The notes: generated by a model not told the origin, from the sequence alone. Counted from the first letter of the stretch, positions 42,060-53,928 are shown. The stretch: DNA of 64,000 nucleotides from Apostichopus japonicus (GCF_037975245.1 NC_092567.1:16752376-16816375), one strand, 5' to 3'. Program-made: numbers and translations.

Positions 42060-42654
42060 AAATTACCTGAAGACCATTAAGCTCCAACCACCTGAGTAGA
42101 AAGAACATTCCAACTGGTGAGAGGGACATTTACCAACACAAAGTCCTGGTCCCCCCTGTGAAGAAATTTGGTGCCCCATAGAGACATTGGTAATGAACTT
42201 TTCCCCCTGCCAAACGAATCCCTGACGACTCAAAGCTCAAGGCAAAATGACTGAATAAAATGACTGGGATCTGTTTTTGTAGTTTACAGAAAACTGTTAA
42301 GTGGTTTACTGGGAAGTGTAGATTATACAGTTAATAATTATAATTAACGGTAATCTGTAATATAACTTACGGTGAAACTGTATGGTCATTTACAGATAAC
42401 GTATATAATTCACAGTTAAAGAATGTAAAACATTCAATAGTATATGAAATACTGGTTGTAAATTTTACGGCTTTTTTTTACAGTGTATATCCTAGAACGC
42501 TATGTTACACGGTGTTGTGTAGTAGGGATTACTGACAGAAGATGCTGGTGAAGACTCTTTTGGTGGAAGTTAGCCAACCGAATGATCGACAGGAGCCTGA
42601 GGAATTCTACGAGGATGAAAGTAACCATTTTTTTGTCAATTGTAGCAGTAATTC
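42060..42654. other. Region downstream of the SDR gene; AT-rich inverted motifs
   Basis: 3' flank of the intact SDR gene. From about 42270 to 42485 it holds repeated CTGTAA/TTACAG and ACAGTTAA motifs ending in TTTTTTTACAGTGTA, which look like a small decayed terminal-inverted-repeat element. Confidence 0.5.
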
Positions 42655-42988
42655 CTACGAGAGAATATGACACATTCTGTCTACGACACCATCTCCAGTA
42701 ACGTCAACATATTTACCACTCATCAACTTTTTCATGGCCTCTGAGGTTGCGTACCTCAAATGGGGTTTCTCCGTAGCCGCTACTTCTAGTAAGAGGCGGG
42801 TGATGTCCTCTGGTGACTGACTCTCTGATCCGATCACCTTCTGCATCTTCCCTGACATATTACCCGCTAGTTTCTTGGTTTCTTCGTCGGCATCAGCATC
42901 GATACTTTCTGCAAAAGCCCCCAAATCATTCATTTTAACATTTTCGATGAAAGTTGTCTTGACTGGACCTGGTACCAGAGTGCTGACC
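42655..42988 (-). CDS. SDR exon 4 and stop
   Basis: Begins WVSTLVPGPVKTTFIENVKM, runs through DADADEETKKLAGNMSGKMQ and SQSPEDITRLLLEVAATEKP, ends RMCHILS and a stop. Confidence 0.92.
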
Positions 42989-45900
42989 CTTTATGACAAA
43001 AAGGTAAAACAAAAAATGTATATCTTTATGTATAACAAGAGCCCAAGGGCACTGTGGTTCCTTGCAAAGGGGTATATGACAATACACATAACATTATCAT
43101 AGCAAGATTGGGCTCAAATAGTCCAAGTAATTGTGGTCCTACATGTACCCATAAAGTAACCAACACTATAGTTAAAAATTAACTTTGACCTTGTATAACT
43201 GAACCCACAAAGGTCACCTTGGGTCAACTCATTGAAATTTTTGATCGGTGAGACGTGAATATAGCATCAAACTATAAAAATTCGAACATTTTTTCTTTGA
43301 CCATTCTCTCCCGCCAAAATACTAGTTTTTTAACATTTATTGACCTTTGTTGACCTTGGATCACATGACCGTTATGTTTGAAAATATTCCCCTATACCAT
43401 TTGCAACTTGTCCCAAAATATCAACCGTGTCACACCTTGGCACTGGGGGGTTATTGCATTAAATGTCTGAAAATTAACTTTGACCTTGTATAACTTCACA
43501 CACAAAGCTCACCCGGGTGTCAACCCATTGACATTTTTGATCGGAAGGTACCTTTGATATCCAAATCTAGCATCAAAACCAAACATTTTCTTTTTTGCCC
43601 GTTTTCTCTCAAAATAAGCATATTTTTTCTAATGTGACCTTTAACCTTTTGACCTTAGTTTCAGATGTAGTTTGATGTCCTGATTCCAAAAAACAAAACG
43701 TCTGTACAGCCATCCTTACTCGGACCGAAAAACTTCGACCACATATAACTTCGCACACAAAGGTCACACGGGGTCAACCTATTGTTATTGCAGTTTAAAT
43801 ATTTTGGGTTTTTGGCCTCTAACTGACCTTTGGTAACCTTCACAGGCACTAAAAACAATTGGGCACACCTCACTATGGCGGATCTAAATACCAAGTTTGA
43901 GTTCAGTCCAACTTTCCCTTGAGTTACAGTGTACCCAAGCAAATGTCACAGACGTACACACACACACACATACACGCATGTTTGTGTTTCATTCAGACCG
44001 AGGACCCCATTGTATTTTCCATTGTTCAAATCCACGTACCCTAACTTTAACAATACCCCATACAATAGAATTCTTCCGAGGACGTGGTGATTCTTTAGAA
44101 ATCACAACCGAGGACCTGAAATTCTTTTGTTCAAGTCCTCGGTCAGATAGCAAAACAAACGCACACGCACACGCCAACCTGACTACATAGGTTCCTTTTG
44201 CTATTTCCAAAAAAAGGCTCTTTTTACGTAAGCAACACAATGCATTTTATGTTTAGACAGCAGACATTTAATTTCAACCTTATCTATTGGAACTAAGCTC
44301 ATGAAATATTTCCACCTGGCTTCAGGCTTCATTCCTAATCTCCCCATTACTTGCCTGCGGATTTAGACCTTCGTCAAGTAAGAATACTCATGAATAATGG
44401 AATGACTGTTCAATTGAAAACAAACACCATGTGGTAAGAGAATGACTATACATTGAATATTTAATGTAGAGTTACTATTTATTTCACTCATATCATTTCA
44501 TGATAGATAACTATTTTTTCCCTTTTAAATGCCAATTTGAAAATCCTTTATGCACCTTTATAACTTATACAGTACTTAGTATAGCCACACCACCAGTCAT
44601 GTTTTTTAAGTAGAAAGTGCCTTTTCCTAGTCAAGGAGGTTTGTACATAGTTAACTAACACTCTTAAAGTTATAAACAAATTAAACAGGAAGGAATCAGG
44701 AAGGAAGGCTCTATATGCAAATTTTTCATCTCAAACTTTGGCCATTCCATTTTAATGGAAATAGACAAACATTGTGAAGAATACAGCATACCTAGCTTTT
44801 AATGTTTTCCAGATGTTTTAGCTAGAAGCATAGAATGTGGTCACTTGTGATAGGTTTGTCTGGACCCTAGACTGAATCAATAATAGAACTGGTAAAGAAG
44901 AGGCAGGAATGACATGGGGTGTAGAATGAGATGGAGGTAGAGGGAAAGTGTATTCCCTTTTAGAATTGTCACTACACAGGTACAGAATTGTGAATATTAA
45001 CATTATTTCTGCAAGGTAATTGCTAATTACAGCTGCAAGGTACTGCAACTTACAATGCATGCTGGAAATGAAAATGTATACATGAGAGCACAACCATTGG
45101 TAGTTACTTACAGGACGGCTCAAGGTTACTTACCAAATGTTGAAATGTCTACCAATTGGTGCAAAGGCTTCTGCAAATCCTTCCATGGCAAACTTAGCGG
45201 CACTGTAGTACTCATTGAATGGATATCCTGAAATCAGAAGAAACCACTGTAAAATTAATGACAGCAATGTTTTATGGATATGTCCTGAAAAAATAGTTAA
45301 ATAAATGCTAGACAATTTAAACATGTCCTATAATAATAAACGGGTCAATACCAGACAGACTTAAACCTGCTTTAAGAGAAGCAATTACTCCTATATCACA
45401 CAGAGGTGGTATATAAACATGTTCCTATCAGACAGACCCATACCTGCTTGACTGAACAGCAGTTACTCCTATCACACAGACAGTCGTATTCCTGTTATAG
45501 GAGCAATCATTATTTCAGGTATTGTTGTTATAAATAAAGCGGCAGCAGAGCCGCTGGGAACAGGGTATATTCCCCTAGTCTTGTAAGAAAGTGTCCTACT
45601 GTACCTATAACGTGCCCCTTTGTTTGGCTTGTAAATACCCCGTTTTCCACTTTTGTAAATCAATGTGTCCCTTTTGTATGTTAAAACTGACCATTTGTTG
45701 AACATTGCAAATTCTAATTTAAAAAAAAAAAATGCCAAATCCCCACATCCAAATATGTGGAATTTGTGTACTGTATAGAATACATTTAGGAATTTTATTG
45801 TCGACAGATATTTTGAGGTAACTTTGTGGAGTACCCAAACAAAGCAAAGTCACGTCCTAAGTCTTCCACTCAAAGCTTGTGCCACCATATTGAACTCTTC

Positions 45901-47422
45901 CGATGCCCGTCAATGAATTTAGTCAACAGTTGCCTTATCCCTAAAGTAATACATACAACAGATACTGTTCCCCTACACAATCCTGTGTATAGTTTGAATG
46001 TTAACTTATCAAGGCTAATCGCTCTGTTACTGCCAAACGAGAGCAGAGTTCTCTTTAAGAAACTCCATACACATGTATAAAGAGAAACCTTAACATTACA
46101 ACGCATTAAGTTAACTCTTACCTACAAGTCCCATTCCAGCTCCAACAAAGATTATTCTTCCACTTTTCCTCTCCTTCATGCCTGATATAACCTCCTGACA
46201 AAGGCGGGTGGGGCCAATAACATTCCCCTCAAAGATTTTCCGTACCTTTTCAATTGGAACTTTCTCACAAGCATTAAATTGGCCGAATCCAGCATTATTG
46301 ACTGTACAGAAGAGTAATAAAAAATACCAAAGATATCAAACTTGAGTAGAATTAGCACAGAATGTGTATAGTCAATCTTTAGGCTAGTGTCTAAGATTAA
46401 GTCTAACATACTTTAAGAACAATGTTGTTGCTAAGTAATGTACATAGTGTTACTGTAATGTAAATTGCGCAACAATATGCTTAGTGAAATGAATTATACA
46501 TGAACGGCGTCTACTTGTGACCTAGTTGTGTATTAAGCATTATAAGGTGTTCAGAAGTCCTTGATTTCCCGGGACAGTCCCTGGATTTATTGTGCCATCG
46601 CCGGATACAACGTGTCACAGGAAGTATATACTATCCCTTGAATATCCCTACGTTAAAACAGTATAGCCGACTCTTCAATTTTACTTATTTGGCCTCCAGT
46701 CCATAGAGACATTTTGAACCTAATCAGTGATTGTTTACAACTATAAATGTAAAGTTACTCACGACTCGCAGATAACAGAAACCAGATCATCGACTAATTT
46801 CACAGCCTCTCGTTCAAATGGAAAGCATCTTGTTGCACTTCTTAGTGGTGCATGGAAGATTTTGTTGCATTGCATTGTTTATATTGGACTGAATACTTGT
46901 TTCTGAATGAGATGTTCTAAACTTGGGCAATCGATACTTTGTGTAACTAGAAACCTGTGGAAATAGTAGTACCAATCCTGTATCGGTCATCGACATGGTA
47001 TCGGTTTGGACTAGCCTACTGTAAACATAGCCTAGGCCTAACTATGAACTTGATAGTCTAGGCCTAGGTCTACGTACGGTAGATGCCTAACGTTTTGCTA
47101 CTGCCAGCCTACTATTGTTCCTACAGCTTAACCCCCCTTACAAGTTGATCATTCTCCCCGCACCTAAAATATCAATCCTCTGTCGCTCGGCGTGGATGTC
47201 AGCCACCACGGATATAATTTCATCCTCTTTGGTAACATCGAGTTGCTTGATAAACAATGTCTTGTTGAGGGAGTCGCCTGCCTGCTTTTCCAGTTCGGAC
47301 TTCTTTGCGAGATTTCTCATTGAAGCATACACGATATATTTCTCGTTCCTGGCCATGGTAACAGCAAAATCCAGTCCCATTCCTGTGGAACACCCGGTTA
47401 TGAGAACAACTTGTTGAGCCAT
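42655..47422 (-). CDS. Short-chain dehydrogenase/reductase, RDH8/17-beta-HSD1-like
   Basis: SDR28C-type NAD(P)(H)-dependent oxidoreductase; relatives act on retinol/retinal or on estrone/estradiol. Four exons (47422-47164, 46301-46122, 45227-45134, 42988-42655) give 867 nt, 288 aa plus stop, in frame with GT-AG borders. Seen: cofactor motif TGCSTGMG (9-16), LDVTKEDE (61-68), NNAG (88-91), catalytic-tetrad Asn N113, and YSAAK (Y154, K158). The residue aligned to the catalytic Ser is Ala141 (GRIIFVGAGMGLVG), which is odd for an active enzyme. The C-terminal region has LVPGPVKTTFIENV and LRYATSEAMKKL, matching the family's substrate-binding end. A broken paralogue lies at 31662-33473. Substrate cannot be told from sequence. 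Confidence 0.93.
43035..44203 (+). mobile_element. Dispersed AGGTCA-rich repeat, copy 2, inside SDR intron 3
   Basis: Same ends as the 39.7-kb copy but internally shorter. Half-site-type sequences (TTGACCTTTGTTGACC, AAAGGTCAC) persist. The pseudogene copy of this intron (32.0 kb) lacks it, giving an empty site. A further MITE is nested near its right end. Confidence 0.75.
43980..44160. mobile_element. Nested MITE with about 26-bp inverted ends
   Basis: Left end GTTTGTGTTTCATTCAGACC, right end the complement of GTTTGTTTTGCTATCTGACC, both continuing into GAGGAC. 181 bp; flanked by ACACGCA-type sequence, though this is also a CA repeat so a target duplication is unsure. Confidence 0.7.
45134..45227 (-). 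CDS. SDR exon 3 (active site)
   Basis: Completes G147 and encodes YPFNEYYSAAKFAMEGFAEA, then FAPIGRHFNI plus two bases; acceptor ATTTCAG, donor TG/GTAAGT. Confidence 0.93.
46122..46301 (-). CDS. SDR exon 2
   Basis: Residues 87-146 plus part of 147: VNNAGFGQFNACEKVPIEKV, then FEGNVIGPTRL and RIIFVGAGMGLV. Acceptor TGTACAG, donor GTAG/GTAAGA. Contains the Ser-to-Ala substitution. Confidence 0.93.
47164..47422 (-). CDS. SDR exon 1 (start codon)
   Basis: ATG at 47422; 86 codons plus one base; donor TTAG/GTGCGG. Starts MAQQVVLITGCSTGMGLDFA, ends RQRIDIL. About 420 bp upstream are conserved in the pseudogene copy, so the promoter was duplicated too. Confidence 0.94.
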
Positions 47423-48149
47423 TTTTAATATTCTGTTAAGGATAAATTTGTGAGGAAAAAGTATTTCAGCAAAACTCTTGTTGTTTCAGTTGTTAAAGAT
47501 CTGTTGTGTACAAGTATAACCGTTGTTGCCAATTGTTCGATAATAAGGGAGTTTGAACATGTGAGTTGTGACATAATATGTGTACAAGACAAACATGGCT
47601 GAAGCTGGCAAACAGCACTGGACAATAAACACTGTGTACCACGCATAGGGTATGAAAGATCGTGCAGTTGCACAGCCAATTGAACATTCAAACGAAGCAA
47701 ACGAAGGTATCTCCACGAACGGTCCTTGCTAAAGGTCAACACTGTAGCCTCGGGGTTTGTTGGTTAGGTCAAAGGCTGACCGCAAGTTATATGAAATATG
47801 CGGAAAATGTTGTTAGTAGCATCAACTTGATCATGTGAAGCGAGGTGTTTCTGATACCGAAGGGACCTGATGAAATAGACAGAAATGGCTAAGTTTTCAG
47901 TCTGCATGCTAGGGCCTAGGTTTATATTGGGGAATTAGATTATTCCGCAAACTGTGCCTCATTATTAAGGCTTAATGACTCAAGTGACAAGTAAACTTTT
48001 ATCTGCTTATATCAATTTTATATATATTCTTCTCACGTATTCTTGAAGATGAATGGAAAAATAAACATCCTAGGTTGACCAACATATTTTATGAATATTT
48101 GCACAGACATTTTTCTTTCGTTTTAATTACATTTTTATGATAATCGAAG

Positions 48150-49610
48150 TAGTCCTAGATGCCAGCAGGTATAGGTGTTTCCCGCAGTGCCTTCGAACAT
48201 ATCGATGCAATGGAACAGTATACTATACGGAACAAGGAAATCAGAAAAATTAATACTCCAGCAAAATCTTTCGCAATGTAAATAATATTCAGAATATTTC
48301 GACTTTTTCAGATCATGGAAATTCAAACAACTATCATATATAACCTCTCTCAATGAACACAATTTGTACAGAAGATATAGAATATTGGGCATTTTAGGGC
48401 ACAATTCCTTTCTTCAGACGGATAAATTAAGCTATTAATGGCATTTGTCAATATTTCTGTTTACCTACTTAAGTGAATTCAATGTACTTTTGCATAGAAT
48501 CGATGAGTGGCGCTGCGGGATACGCCTGCCTGCTGGCTCCTAGAACCACTTCCATTAAAACACGATGTATTTAAATCGAAAGAATAATGTGTCTTACATT
48601 CGTTAATAATGGTCATTTTTACGGCACAAACTTTTCACGGGGTTAAATTAGGCAATTTATGGTAGTTGTCACCTTTTCTGTTTCCATTGTTAAGTGCGTT
48701 GTACTTTTACATAGAACCGATGAGTGGCCGCTGCGGAATACGCCTGCCTGCTGGCTCGTAGAACCACTTCCATTATCAAACAATGTATTTAAATTGAAAG
48801 AATAATGTGTCTTACATTCGTTTACAATAGTCATTTTTATGGCACAAATTCTTCACGGGGTTAAATTAAGCAATTTATGGTAGTTGTCACTTTTTATGTT
48901 TTCATTGTTAAGTGCAATGTACTTTTGCATAGAACCGATAAGCCGTGGCGCTGCTGAAAACGCCTGCCCATTGGCTCGTAGAACCACTTCCATTATTACA
49001 CAATGTATTTAAATCAAAATAATAATTTCTCTTACATTCGTTTACAATGGTCATTTTTATGACACAATTTGTTTTTAGGGGGTTGAATTAAGCAAATAAT
49101 GGTAGTTATCACCTTTTCTGTTTCCATTGTTTAGTGCGTTGTACTTTTTCATAGAACCGATGAGTGGCGCTGCTGAAAACGCCAGCCTGCTAGCTCAAAG
49201 AACCACTTCCATTATCACGCAATGTATTTAAATCGAAAGAATAATGTCTCTTACATTCGTTCATAATGATCATTTAACGGTACAAACTTTTCACGGGGTT
49301 AACTTAAGCAATTAATGGCAGTTGTCACTTTTTCTGTTTCCATTGTTAAGTGCATTGTACTTTTTCATAGAACCGATGAGTGGCGCTGCGGAAAACGCCT
49401 GCCTGCTGGAATCTAGACTCACTTCGATATCACAAAATGTAATTAAAATCGATAGAATAATGTCTCTTACAATCGTTTATAATGGTCACTTTATGGGACA
49501 AAATTTTCACGAGGTTAAAAAAAAACAATTAATGGAAGTTGTCATTTTTTGCTGATCAACGTGTTTAGTTTAGTACTTTTAGCATTCGATCAGCTGGGGG
49601 AAATCCCCTC
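48150..49610 (+). repeat. 218-bp tandem repeat block (right duplicate)
   Basis: Five units marked by GCGCTGC at about 48511, 48729, 48948, 49168 and 49384 (spacing 216-220 bp), each also with ACGCCTGCCTGCTGGCTC and ACGGGGTTAAATTAAGCAA. The left duplicate has two. An inverted, diverged copy of the unit end (CCAGCAGGTATAGGTGTTTC) marks the left edge near 48160. Confidence 0.88.
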
Positions 49611-50174
49611 CTCTCCTTTCCCCACCTTTGAAATCCTGTTTTCTCCACTGTTGAGTATGGTCATTTCACTTTGTTTGCACAAACAAAGCGTATGCTAAAA
49701 TAGCAGACACGTTTAACGCGAAAACTCTTGAAGGCCTCATTGCAATACACTCTCACATTACCCACTTTGCTTTACTCGGTCACTCGGGTTTTTGTAAGGT
49801 TAATGTCAGGTGACCTCTTCATACCTACTTTTGAGTATCAATTGGCTGTTCACTAGCTCTGCCTGCTAGGTTCATTTCCGATAATTGCAAATCCCTTTAA
49901 CAGGTACCGCACCACAATTCGATTAGTGTTCATCCGCTCGAAGGTTAACCATTGTCAGAGGAAAGAGGTAAAAGTAACAAAGGTAAAGCTTTTTTAAGCA
50001 TGTTATCAGTTACTGTCATCGTTTGTTCTGCCTTTATATGAAAGAGCATAATTTAAAGTACAGAATGTGTAAAAATAGGGAGGATCGATGGTGATATAAA
50101 CCATTTTAGAAAATCTTTGGTTAAATGTTGATATTACTCCGAGCGAGCAGATGGAGGGGTGGGGATTCAGTATG

Positions 50175-50459
50175 CTACACTTGCTCCTCTTCTAGCTCAA
50201 AATCTAAAAGGTCATGATATGGAAGTTTGCAAGTGCCATGATAGGCCAAGATCTCAGCAATCATGTGGTGGGTAGGATTTACCAGTTGAAAACTTCTATC
50301 TATGCTTTGGCAGGTCTTGAAAGTGAAGCGCTTAGTGTGTAAGTCAATTGAATAATTAATTGTGGTGCGAGACCAACACTTGTGAATTCTTGCGACGCAC
50401 GCCACTATGTTATACAGCTGCGTTTTGTATCCGCCATCTTTGAAGAACCTCGAATACAT
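50175..50459 (-). CDS. Weak candidate open frame, unrecognised
   Basis: 94 codons from ATG at 50459, ending in an acidic DLLDFELEEEQV. Composition is more protein-like than neighbouring frames, and AAGATGGCGG occurs in another frame just inside, a sequence often seen at animal translation starts. No domain recognised and no partner exon found. It may be a small exon of an unseen gene, or chance. Confidence 0.2.
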   Translation of the reverse strand: MYSRFFKDGGYKTQLYNIVACVARIHKCWSRTTINYSIDLHTKRFTFKTCQSIDRSFQLVNPTHHMIAEILAYHGTCKLPYHDLLDFELEEEQV

Positions 50460-51161
50460 TTTACATTGGAAAGATTTTTTTTTTGTGGCACAAAGGTTAC
50501 ATATTCACGAACGAAATGAGCTCGTATTTTTTATATAATTTTATTTGCTACTGCAAGTACTATCAATAAGGTCGGAGCCTATTAGTGAATATGCATAGCT
50601 GTGCCCTAACCGTATAAGTATAATCAGATTATTGCGGAATGTTACCTTGAATTCTTTATCTTCGAAGTAATCGAAAACCTGCAAATGAGAATGAAATCAC
50701 TGCAGGTGGTAAGAAGAGAAACATATGACATCAAGCTATATATTATAATCACACTGAGTGTATTGGATTACATAATGGTACGAACTGACACAGCGCCACC
50801 CTTCAGGCCTCCGCAGAGGAAGACTACACTTTATCAAGATGCATTTAATATGACTATCATATGTCCAGACGTATCCCCAAACGAATAATCTCTGTATATA
50901 TATGCAACACTATATATACTGGCGAAAGCCTTAGGCATATTCTACACTCAAATACCGAGGTGAATAGGAGGTTGGGGGGGGGGGCGTGGGGGAGGAGGAT
51001 TCCCAGTGTTGCCCGAGCCAACACGCATGCATATAGCCACTACGGTACGTGTTCAGACCCAAACAGACCCAGGAACACGGCAATTGTTTAACTTCTGCTA
51101 CCTAGTGAGCTCACGTATAGATTCATGGTCAGGTCTTGCGAAATCAAAGCACCGGAATAGC

Positions 51162-51532
51162 TTAAAGGCATTGAAGACTCGCCCCAAACCGCGTGCCGCG
51201 CTCTGAAAAAGTTAACTTTCCGTTGCTTGCAAATGAAGTATACTGCTTATCGCTACAAACTGCAGACAGTAATGAAACGTGATACCTTGTTATCTTTAGC
51301 TGGACCTGAGATGTCCATCGATGTATCGTTTGTACACGGTGCTGTGGGTATTGACCGCAGCTGTATGTACTGACTGAACACAAGTGTCTAATTACCGAAG
51401 GTAGCAATTAGCTGTGTGCGTATTTTCTGGGATCGATGGTGGTGTGTAAAACTTCTGTTAAACCTCATTCGAAACTAGGTCAGATTACCGGCATTAGACG
51501 TTTCTTTTTGCGCGAGACTTCACACCCTTTAA
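51162..51532 (-). mobile_element. TTAA-flanked MITE, inverted sister of the 18.1-kb copy
   Basis: 363 bp between TTAA sites at 51162-51165 and 51529-51532. Terminal AGGCATTGAAGACTCGCCC and the complement of AGGGTGTGAAGACTCGCGC; the interior matches the 18.1-kb copy in reverse orientation. Confidence 0.87.
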
Positions 51533-51849
51533 CTTGCATACGAAACTGGAATGTAGTCTAAGATGTATGATCCTTCCTGCTTTTTATTGGATAGTTTCCG
51601 TGTTGACAAAAGCTTTTTCCTGTTACTCAACCGAGTCAACAACAAGCAGTATGTCAAGAACCAACAAGAAAATGAACGACATTGTACGCCTGTCTTGTAT
51701 GTAGGCTAATCCTCGATCTGCGTAAGGCAGTGAAGTCAACTCTGACATTTTATAAACAGAAGGGGACGGTGCATGGCGTGTAAAGTAATGTACAAGATAG
51801 CTGTTATAGTTATCAAGCTGTTTTGAGTTTATATCAAAATTCTTTCATG

Positions 51850-52086
51850 TATGTATGTATTTTAGATCCTCCTGTAAGCAGGAACTCGCGAAGAAGCCAT
51901 CACTGGCTTATCGAACCCACAAGCTGACCGAAGTCATTCCATTACATTCATATTTAACGTCCATGATTATGAATTGTCAATTGTCAACAACTCTGTAACT
52001 GGACGACATATATTAATCTTGGAGTGACTCGAACTCGGGACCTTATGATTGAAAGGCACCGGCGTTAACCACTGAGCTAACACTCC
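51850..52086 (-). mobile_element. tRNA-derived SINE
   Basis: Minus strand: a tRNA-like head at 52086-52021 starts GGAGTGTTAGCTCAGTGG (A box), carries GAGTTCGAGTC (B box) and closes with CACTCC pairing to the start. A body follows, then a 3' end CCTGCTTACAGGAGGATC and a tail of ATAC repeats. The anticodon arm is imperfect, so it is a retroposon and not a tRNA gene. Family not identified. Confidence 0.75.
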
Positions 52087-53640
52087 TTAACACATGTAAC
52101 GTTGAGTATGTTATTGCATGATAAAGTCTTGCAATCAGAGACGACTGAGCCAGGGATTGGGGGGGGGGGGGTGGTAGAACGCTAGAGGCCTAGTAACCCT
52201 CCCCCCCCCCCCCAACTTAGTTGCCATGACAGAAAATTCGCAATAAAAATTTTGATCATTAGCAAAAGTAATCTTCATACACTTATAATAAATATACTCA
52301 TTCAAATTTAAAACAGGCCTACATTTACACAACAAGTATGCCCTTGCAGTTCATCGCACATCTTTACCTTCATCTATGCCCCTTAATTAGGTTTTTGACA
52401 TTTTCCCCCTCAAAATGTATATAAAAAGCCGATATTTTCGCTAAAACTCCGAAATCATCAACATCCAGTGATTTGGAACTCTCGTTACCTTTGCGTGTTT
52501 ATACGCCATTCACTTCCGTACTTAGTATACTTCTCCACCATATATGCTACCACCCTAATCTTAACTTTCAAGACAGGTTTTTATTTTGAACTTTATCAAA
52601 TGTTCCAATTTCATGCGATAAAAGTCGAAAATACAGCCATATCATCATCACATTGAAGGATGCAGTGGACGTTTGATATTAAATAGTTGAAATTTTGATA
52701 CAAACACAAAATTAGTTTAGGTGATGGAAATATAGCACCATGCATTTTGCATATGACTGGGCCCCCTTACCGAAACTAAATTCGATCAAAGAGGAGCAGA
52801 CACCCCTTCACCTGACCGACCTCGTCAAAGTTTCAAGTGCCCATCCCCCTCCCCACCCCACTTAAATTCGAATTCATAACAGAGGGAACATAGAGCCTAG
52901 GTGTCATGACAAGCCATATCAATGGGAGCATTAAATTCTATTATTCTTTAAGTGGGGACAACAATTTGACTCTGCGCCCTCACACCATGACGGCTGGCTG
53001 TGCGGGTAACACCCCCCCCCCTCCCCACTCCCACACCTTTCGATCATAGTTTTTTACTGCTGTTGATACTCTAGCTTGCTTTTGAATACATAGAGGATAA
53101 CGTTCGAAAAATCTTTGTCTCACCCCCCCCCACCGCCACCGCCACCCCCTCACCTCCTTACCCTCTCACTTCAACATGGACTCCGCCGTCCCTGTGCATA
53201 CTGTTCATTTTTCTTTACCTGTGCCACAAAACGAAAATTAAAGACACAGTTGTAATAATCGGCCTCACTTCATTTTAAGGCCCAATCGGGTAACACAAAC
53301 CAACAAGTAATTTTCCAAATTGATTGACTCGAGTCGTGTCTCGTTACGAAAATTGTAACTAAAAATTACTATGGAAACGAACAACGTCATTAACAGACAG
53401 ACTGTGTTCATTTGAGTAATGGAAATATTTTGTCTAAAATACCACGGACGATAGATCCTGAGCACGAAACCAAATATGATCCACTCTCAACCCAAGTCCA
53501 CTCATATCGAGACAGCAACCGTGTTTGCTTAAAAAACAAAACTACCGATGTTAACGTACTTTTAATTAAAAGTTGACTGAAAACAGTTTGAAACAGATTC
53601 GAAAAAAAACCATATTCTATATAGAGGCACACTATATATA

Positions 53641-53706
53641 GATGCATTTGCACAAGCGCAACCGGCATTTGCACAAGCGCAACCGGCATTTGCACAAGCG
53701 CCACCC
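53641..53706 (+). repeat. 21-bp tandem repeat, three copies
   Basis: Three copies of GCATTTGCACAAGCGCAACCG, the last slightly changed. The period is a multiple of three, so it gives a fake protein repeat HLHKRNR. Confidence 0.92.
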
Positions 53707-53928
53707 GAATGTACGTATTTGTCAGCTGCATAAACCATGCGTTATTTTCAACAATCATCATATACTGTTACGGGCAAAACAAATCCCCGTATCCCACATA
53801 TATTCCTTTCGGAGATTCGAGAAGTTACCGAAATATACTAATACAGCAATGCCAGTAGACAGAAAGAACAGAATGCATGAAAAACAACCAATGAGAACGG
53901 ATATTGACGAAACTGTAACAGCGCTATG

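Larger units (their letters stand above)
42720..49760. repeat. Segmental duplication, right copy
   Basis: Partner of 31706-36450. It holds the intact SDR gene, the shared upstream region, and a longer version of the 218-bp repeat block. The LINE found at 33.9 kb is absent here (near 47840). Confidence 0.85.

Noticed and set aside
52021-52086. Functional tRNA gene
   Set aside because: A and B boxes are good, but the anticodon arm does not fold properly and a SINE body and tail follow.
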